64,000 nucleotides of DNA from Turnera subulata (taxonomy: Eukaryota; Streptophyta; Magnoliopsida; Malpighiales; Passifloraceae). Positions within the stretch are counted from its first letter, which is position 1, and each line of letters opens with the position of its first letter. Made by a program: the position numbers and the translations under genes. This document shows, in pieces, positions 35,847 to 46,299 of this stretch. Under the pieces are notes generated by a model. It did no database searches. It saw nothing but the letters and a program-made list of their open reading frames with translations, and was not told where the DNA came from. The stretch lies in the NCBI GenBank assembly GCA_028386065.3, contig JAKUCV010001739.1:62001-126000 (forward strand), read 5' to 3'.

Positions 35847-36203
35847 TCAACGAATCGAAGCAGCATAGAGAACATCATGTAGGAGAAGGTCTCGGCCACC
35901 ACGCAGGACTAACTTGCATGATCCAATCCCTTCAACAACAACTTTAGAGTTGTTTCCTACATATATCCATTTTGCTCCACGTGCGACCCGCCGAAAGTCA
36001 ACAAAGGCATCACGTTCCCGCGCTATGTGGTCCGTGGCTCCTGAGTCTACAATCCACATAGGATTAGATTCAGTTAGAAAAACAGAGCTAGAAACACAAA
36101 GTTCACTAGCATAAGCAGTTGAAAGTACCGTTTTCTTAGGTTCAGTGCAATCACGAGCATAGTGACCCTTTTGGTTACAGTTATAGCACTTCACACGTGC
36201 CAT
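35847..36203 (-). pseudogene. Copia B gag zinc knuckle and protease
   Basis: A complete CCHC knuckle (CYNCNQKGHYARDC) near the start is followed by the protease motif WIVDSGATDHI. The frame ends in TGA just after YAASIR; the conserved next residue in this family is Arg, so CGA to TGA is the likely change. Same phase as the neighbours. Confidence 0.88.
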
Positions 36204-36233
36204 ATTGGTACTTCGTCGCTTCTTTTGGCCTTG

Positions 36234-36869
36234 TTATTCTGTCTTGGGCTTCTTTCTCGGGTGAGTTGGCCCAGTTTTCTTTCCCCAATGCTTTCTCTTT
36301 GAACCACCCTTGGGCTTGGAAGTTGTCAAATGCAATTCAGCATGTGGCTTTCCAGCCTCACGCCTTTCCTCTTCCAACTCAAGGTGCTTCCGGACATCTT
36401 CCAGATTGTTGATTCGAACATTATGGGTGAGATGCATTTTCATCTGCTCCCAGTCATCGGGCAAAGAACGTATGATTGCTTGGATTTATTGTTCATCAGT
36501 TAGGACATGCCCAGAATTCCTCAATTCCCTGATCATATTGGCCATGTGCCTCATATGTTGTTTCATAGTATGACCTGGGTTTCTTTTGTAGGAATCAAAC
36601 TTGATTGTCAAGGACCTTAACTTTGCCACAGACAAGGTACTGTAACTTGTCTTCAAAGCATTCCAAATAGGCATAGCATTTGGAAGGTCCTTGCAATCTA
36701 GGAAAATATCCTCTTCCACTGCGCTCAGCAGCGTTTTGCGAGCAGTGGAATCCTTTTTCTTCCAAGCATCATATGTCTCACGCTCACGTCTGTGCTGAGC
36801 CGTATTCCCAGCTTCAGGCTCATTCATGACATGATTAATTGCCTTAAGAGCCTCTTGTTCTTCCAGCAC
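36234..36869 (-). pseudogene. Copia B gag core
   Basis: UBN2-type gag with W-ALKTSYSTLSVAKLRSL and the MKQHMRHMANMIREL block, split by a TAA at about 36486 where a glutamine codon is likely, then ending at another stop at 36234. Downstream codons stay in phase. The natural start lies upstream of 36869, in a degenerate stretch. Confidence 0.85.
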
Positions 36870-38116
36870 ATACTGGATTTTCGCACTCCAGACTTCATAA
36901 TTATCGCATTTTCAGCTTCAACCCTTTGTTGAGCTCCTCGATAATTGCACTTACAGCAGTAGTCATTTTCTTTACACAAAAGAATAAAGACAAAACAAAA
37001 TTAGAATCATAAAACACAAGGATTTAATGTTCACATGCATATATGTCATTATGCGAAGTTATAATTAATTAAGCTAATAGACATATGTTTAACCCGGAAT
37101 CGAAAGTTCACTATGTTCCCAATCATCTTCCTAAGGTTAAGTACATAAAGAAAATTAGCCCAACTAATTAACTAAGCTAAGCATTTTAATTATGCTTTCT
37201 TACAACTTATTTGTTGAAGCATATATTTTTTTTTTTTGGTGTCAAACAAATTAACACATATATATTATTTCAAACTAATTAACATTTAATTTTATGATAT
37301 TAAACTAATTAACATAGTAAGCACATCATCACAGCATCAAGTATACACAGGGTATATATATAAGTTGCGATAGCAATTGAACAAAACAATCAACCTTGTC
37401 CGGTGGTAAAGATAGGCTTGTTCTAACTTGAGGACTTGGGTTCAAATCTTGCAACCTGCATCCTCACTTTCCAAAAAAAATTCAAACACAGAGCATACGC
37501 ATGCACTGCTTCACGCGTACACCAAAAAGGAGAATTGTTTCTTTAAAAAAAATTACTGCAGAGCATGGGTCCTCACTCTCCAAAACAAAATTCAAACACA
37601 GAGCATACATACGCATGTACTGCATCCTATGCGTACAACATAGTTTTAAACTTATACCCATCTGCTTCACTTTCACATACACTTCATTCTCAAAAAAAAC
37701 TTGTTATCCGAATACAAAAAAAATGATCTTAGTTATGCAGCCATGAGCAGCAGTAAGACATCACCTTGGCCTCTTTCACAGGTGACGCGTAAGCAGCAGC
37801 AAGGTACCACCTTGGCCTCTTGCACAGGTGACGTGCCATTGTTGCGCATGGAGCTTGTACTGGCCACTTATGTCCGGATCCACCGCCATTTGCAGCAGAT
37901 TCAGGTGAGTGTATATTCTTTATATATACATACATATATGTATTCCATTTTGTTGCATGCCATGAATATCATATGTCAAAAAAAATTCACGCATCAAGGC
38001 AGTTCATTCATAATTTTTTTTTTACGGATGTTTGATCAGTATGTGATAGCAGTACAATAACCAGAAAGCATACACATGTTGTATACTTGCATTCAAACCA
38101 GATACCAAGTGTATAT
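36870..38116 (-). mobile_element. Copia B 5' leader, with a SINE-like insertion and a duplicated block
   Basis: No coding sequence recognised. Within it, 37390-37480 resembles a tRNA-derived SINE head. A block around 37460-37530 recurs around 37570-37640 (shared words include AATTCAAACACAGAGCATAC). The rest is AT-rich leader. Confidence 0.45.
37390..37480 (+). repeat. SINE-like sequence (tRNA-derived head)
   Basis: GGTGGTAAAGATAGG resembles a pol III A box and GGGTTCAAATCTTGC a B box about 45 bp downstream, followed by a short A-run. This is the layout of plant tRNA-derived SINEs. No target duplication was identified and the body is short, so the call is tentative. Confidence 0.35.
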
Positions 38117-38129
38117 CCTCCGCTACCAA

Positions 38130-38555
38130 TGAAGAATTTAATTGCGCTGGAAACTTACTTCTATTTCCTAGCACACAGCGGAAGCAGGATCGGGAGCTTA
38201 GCTCGGTTTACCGGTCGGTAGAAGTTGTCACAGTACGTTGGATCAACTTCTGAGTCTCCGCAACCTAAACCCTGGTATGTATTTCTAAATCCTGTGTATG
38301 TTTCTCTTTTCTTTTCACGCACCCATGCTATTTCTTTTATAGCAGGTATATTGGTGAATGCTGAGCTGGTGGAGGTCCCTCCATTTTCTTTGCAGTTGGT
38401 GGAGGCACCTCCACTATGATAGTGCACCATGATAAACTGTGGAGGTCCCTCCATGATGATAGTGCATCATGATAAACTGTGAAGGTCCCTCCATGATGAT
38501 AGTGCATCATGATAGTGCACCCCATTGTGGGTGTACTAATCATTTTATTCCAACA
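38130..38555 (-). repeat. Copia B right LTR (5' LTR)
   Basis: 426 bp, from TGAAGAATTT to TTCCAACA on the plus strand. It contains a tandem 40-bp repeat at about 38420-38520. A primer-binding-like site (minus strand TGGTAGCGGAGG) lies at 38117-38128, one base from the LTR. Confidence 0.92.
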
Positions 38556-38560
38556 CTTGA

Positions 38561-39270
38561 AATGAATATCAGCCGAACTATAGCATGTAAATGGGAGGTT
38601 CTAGAAAAGAAGCAACAACAAGGAAATATCTTATTGAGCAGAATACTGGAGAAAAGGCTCAAACACGTTGTTTCTAAGAAACTACAAAGGATGCTAACTA
38701 CACTTAAAACCCTCTGGAAAGCACTCTTAAAAACGCATAAATGAAACATTCCAAGACTAGAGACAAACAACAACAATCAAAAAGCTACAGACAGTATTAA
38801 GCCTTTGGCTCACAAGAAGGCAAGAAAAAAAGGAACAAAGTAGAGATACAAGCTAAACCTTTTGCATGTTATTCCCAACAATATTAGCTGGCATTATGCG
38901 TATTAGATTTCTAGGCTTGCCCGAATAGTATCAATTTTAACAATCAGAAGCCTTTTGATAATACTTTGATGTTGGTTCCACCCATCCTGCAAGACACCTT
39001 CTTTCCTTTGCATACACGGCCTGGTCTTGTTCCAGCACCAACGGATGAAACACAACATCCGACAATGGTGAGCCAATCGATCTCTTCAAATTGCATAAAG
39101 GATACAGACATCCCTTATAACCAGTCCTATCCAGAGCAAGAAAATTTTTTCAGTACTAACAAATGAAGGAAAAAAATAAAAGGAGAATAAAATGTATATA
39201 TCCCTCCTCCTTTCTTACAACCCCCGTACAACAAGAAATACGATTACATGAACATCTTAAAATACACAGT
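38561..39270. other. Intergenic; no feature recognised
   Basis: Right flank of copia B. A short plus-strand frame at 38966-39166 has no recognisable domain. Nothing else stands out. Confidence 0.4.
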
Positions 39271-39767
39271 TGATATGACCCGAACTATTAGTGAACGTGA
39301 TAAACCCATTAAGTCCCGAATTTGCACTACATGATGGCCTACAAAACCAAACAAATAGAGGAGCCCATACTAACCAAGGTGTTCCCTGGGAAGCTCCAAG
39401 ACGGTCTCAAGACTCAAGGTTCCCGAGGAAGCTATACAATGGTCCCAGGACCCAAACCAGAAGCCAGCCTGAAGCAGCCTGTACTAGCTCAGAGGACACT
39501 CCCCTCAGCATCTTCGAGGAAGCTCTACGGCAACCTAAGGATCCAGACGGGAACCACGTGACATTTAACTTCTCAAGCAAGTCAAGTCATGACTTAGGAA
39601 GTTAAAGAATCAGCTCCTTAAAACATGGAGTAATTCACGGAAAAGGATGGCCACCAAAACAGTGTATTTGGCTCTATAAATAGAGAGCCCTCATTTTATG
39701 TACAATCTAATGGCAAATTGGAGAGATTAATAGAATTTCCAATTTCTCTCTATATTTTTCCATATCA
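39271..39767 (+). repeat. LTR of an unassigned retrotransposon, probably Ty3/gypsy
   Basis: Starts TGATATG and ends CATATCA, perfect 7-bp inverted ends. A TATAAATA box lies at about 39676, 90 bp before the end. A primer-binding-like stretch (GGTGACCACAGTGGGAGC) follows directly. Open frames across it are not convincing genes. No second copy of this LTR was found in the window, so it may be part of a truncated element. Confidence 0.65.
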
Positions 39768-39769
39768 GT

Positions 39770-39788
39770 TGGTGACCACAGTGGGAGC
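39770..39788 (+). other. Candidate primer-binding site after the 39271-39767 LTR
   Basis: TGGTGACCACAGTGGGAGC starts three bases after the LTR. It differs from the initiator-Met type seen in the other elements, so this family uses another primer tRNA, which I cannot name with certainty. Confidence 0.5.
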
Positions 39789-41846
39789 CCGAGAGGTTCC
39801 CCATGAGATCCTTTTGATGGAGATGCAATCCTTTTGATGGAGATGGAGATGCAGAAGCATATGTAGATGTAGATGTAGATATTGATGAGCAAAAACAATT
39901 GCAAAATAGCAAGATTTGGCAGATCAAACAAATCAAGCGACAACAAAGCTCATGTCAAAGAGCAACTATACAATCAACGCATGTAGAGTCATACACGAAA
40001 CAACAAACCAAATTCAACAATCCATCAACCGAAAGAGCACGCATCAACAAGTTCGATTCCATCAACAAGTTGAGTACATCAACGATAACAGAAAATCAAC
40101 ATGAAAACAACCAGATCTGTGAGATCCACACAATCTGAACCTGTGTTCATACAACAAGGAATAAAAGGGAAGAGTTAGATACAATCTGACAAGAAGAGTT
40201 GAATCCAAGCACCTTGCACGACCCAGTTGGTGCTGCAAGCTCCAAATAACCACGTGTTGATTTTTCCAACCACCATCGCGTGAGGACGCTCGTGCTGCCG
40301 AGAAAAATAACACTATCAAAGCTGGGTTAGCAAAATCCACAGTATCAACAACCAATAATCAACGCAATCAAAGAAAACAACAAAGGGAAGCTGCCGGGAA
40401 CCAACCAGGAAAATGGAACCCGAGTGCTTCCCGTGGCCAGGACGTGACCTGATGACCACCGCCTTCCACCGACATAGCCTCGTTGGACTACCATCTAGCA
40501 AGATCGTGACATTGCCGTACGAGTTCCAACCAAGGATGGTTGTTCACAGCAGCCCAACAAACAACCTGGTTTGATAAGGGTCCCTACCTGCCTTGACCAT
40601 GCATGAGAGCCGTGAGGGAAAAAGGCCTATCGGGTTGCTGGAGCCATGAACCGGGAACCTTTGAGGATCCTCAATTCCATGGTGAGGCCATTGAGGAACC
40701 TCCCAATGATGCCGCCTCTACAAAGGCGATCGTTGCATGCCCGTACTTCTGGACGCCCGAAAAAGGGACGCTGTCGGGGCGAGAAGGTTGCAGTAACGGC
40801 CACCAAACCCACAAAAGAAGGGTACCATCAACAAAAACAGGGTACCGACACCAAATGGAGGGTACCACCCTGATGTCGAGACACCGAAACTAGATCCAGT
40901 AAAGAACGAGGCATGTTTCTTGGTTGGAGTCATCGTTAGACGCGGGTCTCACGAACCTGTGGTTTAACCAAAAGTCTGTCGCCATCGAGCTTGAGCAAGA
41001 CCCACACATGGCGAGGAGTGACTAGATCTATCCGAATCTATTCGTTGTACAGCCACCCAAGACGTGACCAGGCCTGAGCGTCGCCCCGATGTTCGAGCAA
41101 CAAAGAGATCTGCTCCTTCAACAATCCTCCCTCACACACGACGAGGTCTTAGTAAGGACCTTCGCCATGGATGCAGAGCTTGTCGTCGCATACTCGCCGC
41201 CATCGTTAAGCACCGCCGCTCCCCGCCTTGCCGGAGTTTGAATTGGTGACAAGGGAGGTGTGTTCGGTGAGGTAGCAGAACCCGTGGGACCAAAAAGCCA
41301 TGGAGAAAAGAAATAAAATGAAGGAGAGGAGAAAACAAGAAAAAAGAAGAACACGCAGAGAAAAACCGTGAATAGTAAAACAAAAAGCGAAGCATAAAAT
41401 GAGAAGCTAAAAAGCAGCTGATGGCTTAGTCAAATTGGGCAACATTCACATGAAGTCCAACAACTTGAGACGCTTGCCGGGCCCAAATGGATAATTCACA
41501 AAGGGCCCTTGTGCGAGTAATTAATGACCACTTGAGGATGCTGTGACAATCGTCATGAAAAAATGAGTACTTTTACCTTATACATACTTTACATTGCAAA
41601 CACTAAATATATAAATTAAATCATGCATCGTCGATATCACGCATGGACAATCTCACAAAATAATTGAGTATCCATTCATTTCGCATATGTTACTTCATTA
41701 TACCTCATGAGATTATTTGGAACTAAATACTCCATGCGTACATATGGCATTAATTACTGACAAAAATATATGGCATTAATTTGGCCATAGAAACATCCTG
41801 AAATGGTTCCATTTTACTTTGGGCTTGCAACTTAGAACCATGATAT
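39789..41846 (+). mobile_element. Presumed interior of the 39271 element, without recognisable coding
   Basis: A short array of AGATGTAGATGTAGAT lies at about 39858-39880. GC-rich stretches at 40200-41300 look gene-like but have no long frame in any phase. No gag or pol motif was seen. It could be a deletion derivative or a non-autonomous element with unrelated cargo; the end is not defined. Confidence 0.35.
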
Positions 41847-41856
41847 AATTATTGTC

Positions 41857-42115
41857 GGATTAAAGCGTTTTTGGCCCTTGTGTAAGGCCTCAAAGTTGGA
41901 ATTCATTTTTGTGTTGGAATTTGGCCTCTTTTCATCCCTGTATTGAACCTAATTAGTCTGTTTTGGTCCCTCTTGCTGACGTGGCAAGTTTTTCGGCGCC
42001 ACGTCAGCTTTGTGGGATCCACATGTCGGGATTACCCAAAACCGAACCAGCTCCACTATTCAACCCGAGTGACCCGTTTCGCGAATTTTAAAAACGCAAA
42101 AATGCCCCCGCCCCA
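41857..42115 (+). repeat. Left terminal inverted repeat of the MULE
   Basis: About 260 bp matching the reverse complement of 43497-43795, including the GACGTGGCAAGTTT and ATGTCGGG/CTGACATG-type blocks. Arms differ by scattered substitutions and an insertion. Confidence 0.8.
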
Positions 42116-43496
42116 TACCAATTCACACACCTTTAATCCCCAAATACAAAACAAAATCCCTAAATCCATTTACTTTCTTTCTCTTCTTCTTCTCCATCTC
42201 CATTGCGGGTGTGGCTGCCTTTCAAACTGAGCTTCTACCGAATTAAGTTTTGAAGTAGCCCTTGCAAAATTAGTAGCCCCTTTTTAATGGCGAGAAGGTC
42301 ATCTTGAAAAATGAATCCTAATACTACAAAAACCTTTCTCTTTCTCTCCACCTTTATTTCTTAATTCTTTAATCTATATCTCTTCTCTCAGTCCTTTCTT
42401 CTTCTTTGTTTTCTCCGCCCTAATCACACCTCTTCTGCCTTCCTCTCCTCATTTAAAAAACCTCCATCTACATGTCGCCATGGTGACCTGGTTGAGATTG
42501 TGATTATTTGATTGAGCTTTGGAATCAAAGGTTTCTTCTCGGGGAGGTGTTTTGAATCGAGTCTCGAGATGATGGTTGCGAATCAAGTAAGATTGTGGCT
42601 ATGGATTTAGTTTCATTTCTTTCCCTTCGCTATTACCGACCCCTTTCTTTTGCCGTCACTATTTTATCTTCGTGGTGTTGGGTGTACCAAACTGTTGAGC
42701 ATCTTGAAGCTTCAAAGAGAGGTCTAGATTTCCTTTTGTTTAGAATGGGTAAGGAATCGTTAACCTCTATCCCCTTACCTTTGGTTTCTATTCGTTTTTG
42801 TTTCCTTTTGGCTGCACCCCTCGCCCAAATGAATTGCTTTTGTTGTTGGTTGTGATTTAAAATTAAAACTGGAATCGGTTGCGATTCAAACTGGGATCTG
42901 GTGGTGAGGTTCTGGTTTACACTTCCCTTTAAATATCTTGTATTTTAACTATACAATTTTTGTTTTTCCAGATTCATTCTTTTCCATGTCCAAAAAATTC
43001 ACACAAAATTATTGTACTATAAATTTCACATTGTTTTTTTTTAAATAAAAATCCACATTATTTATATATTAGCTTATCTTCCTCTATAATTTTTTTTTTG
43101 TCAGATCCAAGGCGAGGAGTTTGGGAATGTTGCTTATTTCAGTGGATGGAGAGAGAGGAGGCTAACAACCATCTTACATGAAGTAGAACATTGCTTTTGT
43201 TTTTTCTTTTATCTTATTTGGAATCAGATTGTATCTCTTTCGTAATCAGATTGTATTTGTAACGGGAAGATTGTATATTTACATTAATTTCCAAAATAGT
43301 AAATTTATATTCAATTATTTTTTGTCCTCACATACTACTTTTCAGTTATAAATTTGATGTAATTGAGGAATTAATTATTGAATAATTCCTGTCATTATTT
43401 AAGAAAGAAATTAATTTGGATGGTTCCATATGAATATAAAATATAAAAACATAAAGCAAACATGGGTCCCACGATGAAGCAAGCTAGTCACAAAAC

Positions 43497-43795
43497 GTGT
43501 ATGGGGGCAGGGGCATTTTTGGAAATTCCAAATTCACAAAACGGGTCACTCGAGTGGAAGAAACCGGGTGGGGTGGAGTTGGTTCGGTTTTGGGTAACCC
43601 TGACATGTGGGTCCCACATATGCTGATGTGGCGCCGGGAAACTTGCCACGTCAGCAATTTTTCACCGGATTCTGGCGAGAGAGACCAAAACAGACTAACT
43701 AGGTTCAACACAAAGATGAAAAAAGGCCAAAATCCAACACGAGGATGAATTCCAACTTTGAGACCTTACATAGGGACCAAAAAACACTTTAATCC
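43497..43795 (-). repeat. Right terminal inverted repeat of the MULE
   Basis: Reverse-complement partner of 41857-42115. It is slightly longer because of indels such as one near 43660-43675. Confidence 0.8.
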
Positions 43796-43805
43796 AATTA
43801 TTGTC

Positions 43806-44530
43806 ATTATTGCTTAATTATTCTATGTTCCCCATGTTCTCATTGACAATTGTATGGTTGCATAAATAAAACAATCCAATTACTCTTGAATACATCCAAT
43901 TACTCTTCAATATGGTATTGTTGATCTCGTTAAGCTATTTTGGTGCTTAACATTATGACTTGTGGCTTTCTTGTTGTGGCCTTGCCAAGGTCTATTTATG
44001 CCTCCTTAGTGTGTGCTAAAACATAAATGGTGATACACATTCGTATAACTTTTATCATGAGTAGTACTAAATTTGTTATTGTGAACGATGCCTTGATATA
44101 ATGCTTTGTTACCTTATACGTTGAGGAAGTGCAAGCTCACCACGGCATCAAGACAAATGAAGTATTTTGTGACATTCGTTTTAATATGTTCAATTACATA
44201 ATAATTATGCATCATAGTATGTGAAATTACACCATGATTACTTGGTATTACTTGATAAACATATTACCCGTAAATGTTGCTTGATAAGCTATCACGATGC
44301 TAATTCGACCATTGAAAAATGTCATGAAGGAAGTTCAAATGGTTCCTTCCCATTTTCTTCATGCATACAATATAAAGTTTACATGAAAATCATGACAATT
44401 GATTACGATTATTGAGATTATATCACTTGACTATTTGTCAATGTATAGTCATTACGCAAAGAGGTTACCCGATACCTCTCACATACAGTACTTCTAATGA
44501 TACTTTTAACAAAATATTTGTGATATCTCA
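43806..44530. other. Intergenic; no feature recognised
   Basis: AT-rich, with no recognisable coding or repeat structure beyond short frames. Confidence 0.4.
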
Positions 44531-45540
44531 TATAAGTTACCAGGTTCGAAGATTGATCCTTTCAAAGGCCCCTTGAGGGGGAGCCAAAAAATCAAAACAA
44601 ATTTGCACTTTATGGAGCCCCTCATTGTAAGGAAGCCGGTACCTTGACGTACACCTGAAGCGGAACCTATGAAGGGACCCCGAAACGGTACCTGAAGCAA
44701 TCTCATACACAATGCGGAAGCTCAACCAAGTCTCCCATGTAGGATCCCGAAGCTAGGGATGCTCTGACCCTCGACTTGGCGCAGGAAGCTGAAGAGCTTC
44801 CCGAAGAAATCCCATATCGTGTATTTGACACACATGAGAGGAGTTCGAATCCATCTAGTATGTTGATCACATCCCAACCATACAACGGTTGTAAACTACC
44901 TGAGAAGCATGATTGTTTACGGTGATAGTACTCACCTTCTATGAATATACACAAAGCTGATAGGACAAGCTCCCGTGTAGACCCCTATCTTCTCTCATGA
45001 ATCTGGCAGGGATGCTTGCACAAAGGTTCCCAACTCGTGCTTCCCTAAAAGAGGACATCAATACCTCCTTGATACCCAACATGACGAAGGAGAATTGCTC
45101 AGGGACTATGTCTAACAATTCTATAAAAATGTTGCAAATAAAATATAAAAAATGCCAAGATAGCTATGTCATAAAAGGAGCAGGGAGAGGAAGTTTCCTA
45201 ACTTTCCTTTCTGGCTCTCCAAACCCGCAATGCCCAATTCACGGAGAGGCACTTGAGTGGATTTTTCGAGATAGCACCCACTTACAAAGATACAATAAAA
45301 TTGGAGTCCCGATGGAACCAAACAAAATGATGAGTGAGATCCAAATCCAAAGACCTCCAAAAGAGGCTAGCAAGCACGACGAAGATGATAGGCAATCCGA
45401 TACACCCTCTCGAGTTTCGATGAGACTTGCCTATTGACACCAAATGAGCCTTAAAGGCTGCCCCAAGGATGATTCGAGAACGTAGGGGTGAATGCAGAAG
45501 GGCTGCCCTTAGAGGGGGCTACCAGATCCGGACCCTCCAA
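44531..45540. other. Repeat-like stretch with one unexplained open frame (44997-45437, plus)
   Basis: The composition (many AAGCTTCC and GGTTCC-like words) resembles the 39271 LTR region, so it may belong to the same element type. The 146-codon frame at 44997-45437 shows no domain I recognise. Its codon use is unremarkable, and it lacks a convincing promoter or conserved neighbour. I would not call it a gene. Confidence 0.3.
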
Positions 45541-46165
45541 GATGCCCATGAGGTGTAACATATGCGTAAGCCATCTCTTAATGGGCTATAGCATCACAAA
45601 GGGTACCCCTCACGAAGGGAACCCCCTCTAAGATGCCCATGAGGCGCAACAAATGCATAAGCCATCTCTTAATGGGCTACAGCATCCTAAAGGGTACCCC
45701 CACGATGGAAACTCCCTCTAAGACACCCACGAGGTGCAAGTAAGCCACCACGAGGTGCCAAAAAGTCGCCCACGAGGTGCAAGTAAGCCACCCACGAGGT
45801 GCCAAAAAGTCGCCCACGAGGTGCAAGTAAGCCACCCATGAGGTGCCGAAAAGTCGCCTACGAGGTGCAAAAAGTCACCCACGAGGTGCAAAAAAGCCGC
45901 CCATGAGGCGTCAAAATTCTTTTAAGCCGCCCGTGAGGCGCAAATAAGACACCCATGTGGTGCAAAATTCGTTTAAGTCACCCATGAGGTGCAAAATTCT
46001 TCTAAGACACCCATGAGGTGCAACATATGCATAAGCCATCACTTAATGGGCTACAACATCCTAAATGGTACCCCCACGATGAGAACTCCCTCCAACACAC
46101 CCATGAGGTGTAACATATGCATAAGCCATCTATCAATGGGCTACAACATCCAAAAGGTACCCATC
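45541..46165 (+). repeat. Two-level minisatellite based on CCCACGAGGTGCAA
   Basis: A short unit around CCACCCACGAGGTGCAAAAA recurs many times at 45720-45990. It is flanked on both sides by a longer unit of about 90 bp: GATGCCCATGAGG starts at 45541 and 45632 (91 bp apart), and again at about 46010 and 46098. Both levels share the core CCCATGAGGTGCAA, so the short array seems to have expanded inside the longer unit. Confidence 0.85.
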
Positions 46166-46299
46166 CATTAACAGGCTACTGAAGGTACCCTTGTTGAAAT
46201 GGTGGACGAAACACTAGAGGATCCCGTTGAGACGATAAGGTTCCAAGAAGCTTGATGGCTATATATGCCCCATGAAGCTTCAACATAAAGGAGACAACT

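Larger units (their letters stand above)
23857..38555 (-). mobile_element. Ty1/copia retrotransposon (copia B), hosting a nested CRM element
   Basis: LTRs start TGTTGGAATA in element orientation and end CA. The 5-bp duplication CTTGA is present at 23852-23856 and 38556-38560. Coding pieces run gag, protease, integrase, RT, RNase H from 36869 down to 32820 on the minus strand. The left LTR is split by the gypsy element CRM X at 24138-31655. Removing that insertion leaves a copia element of about 7.2 kb. Confidence 0.93.
41857..43795. mobile_element. Mutator-like (MULE) DNA transposon, non-autonomous
   Basis: The ends are inverted copies: GGATTAAAG at 41857 and CTTTAATCC ending 43795. They are flanked by the identical 10-bp word AATTATTGTC at 41847-41856 and 43796-43805. 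Long terminal inverted repeats with 9-11-bp duplications are the MULE signature. No transposase is seen in the 1.4-kb interior, so movement would need a helper. The interior (about 42120-43480) contains CT-rich and possibly exon-like sequence and could be captured host DNA. Confidence 0.8.

Noticed and set aside
44830..44860. B-box-like GAGTTCGAATCCATC as a tRNA gene
   Set aside because: No cloverleaf could be drawn by eye and no A box upstream at the right distance.
44997..45437. 146-codon open frame as a gene
   Set aside because: No domain, no homologous neighbour, and embedded in repeat-like sequence.
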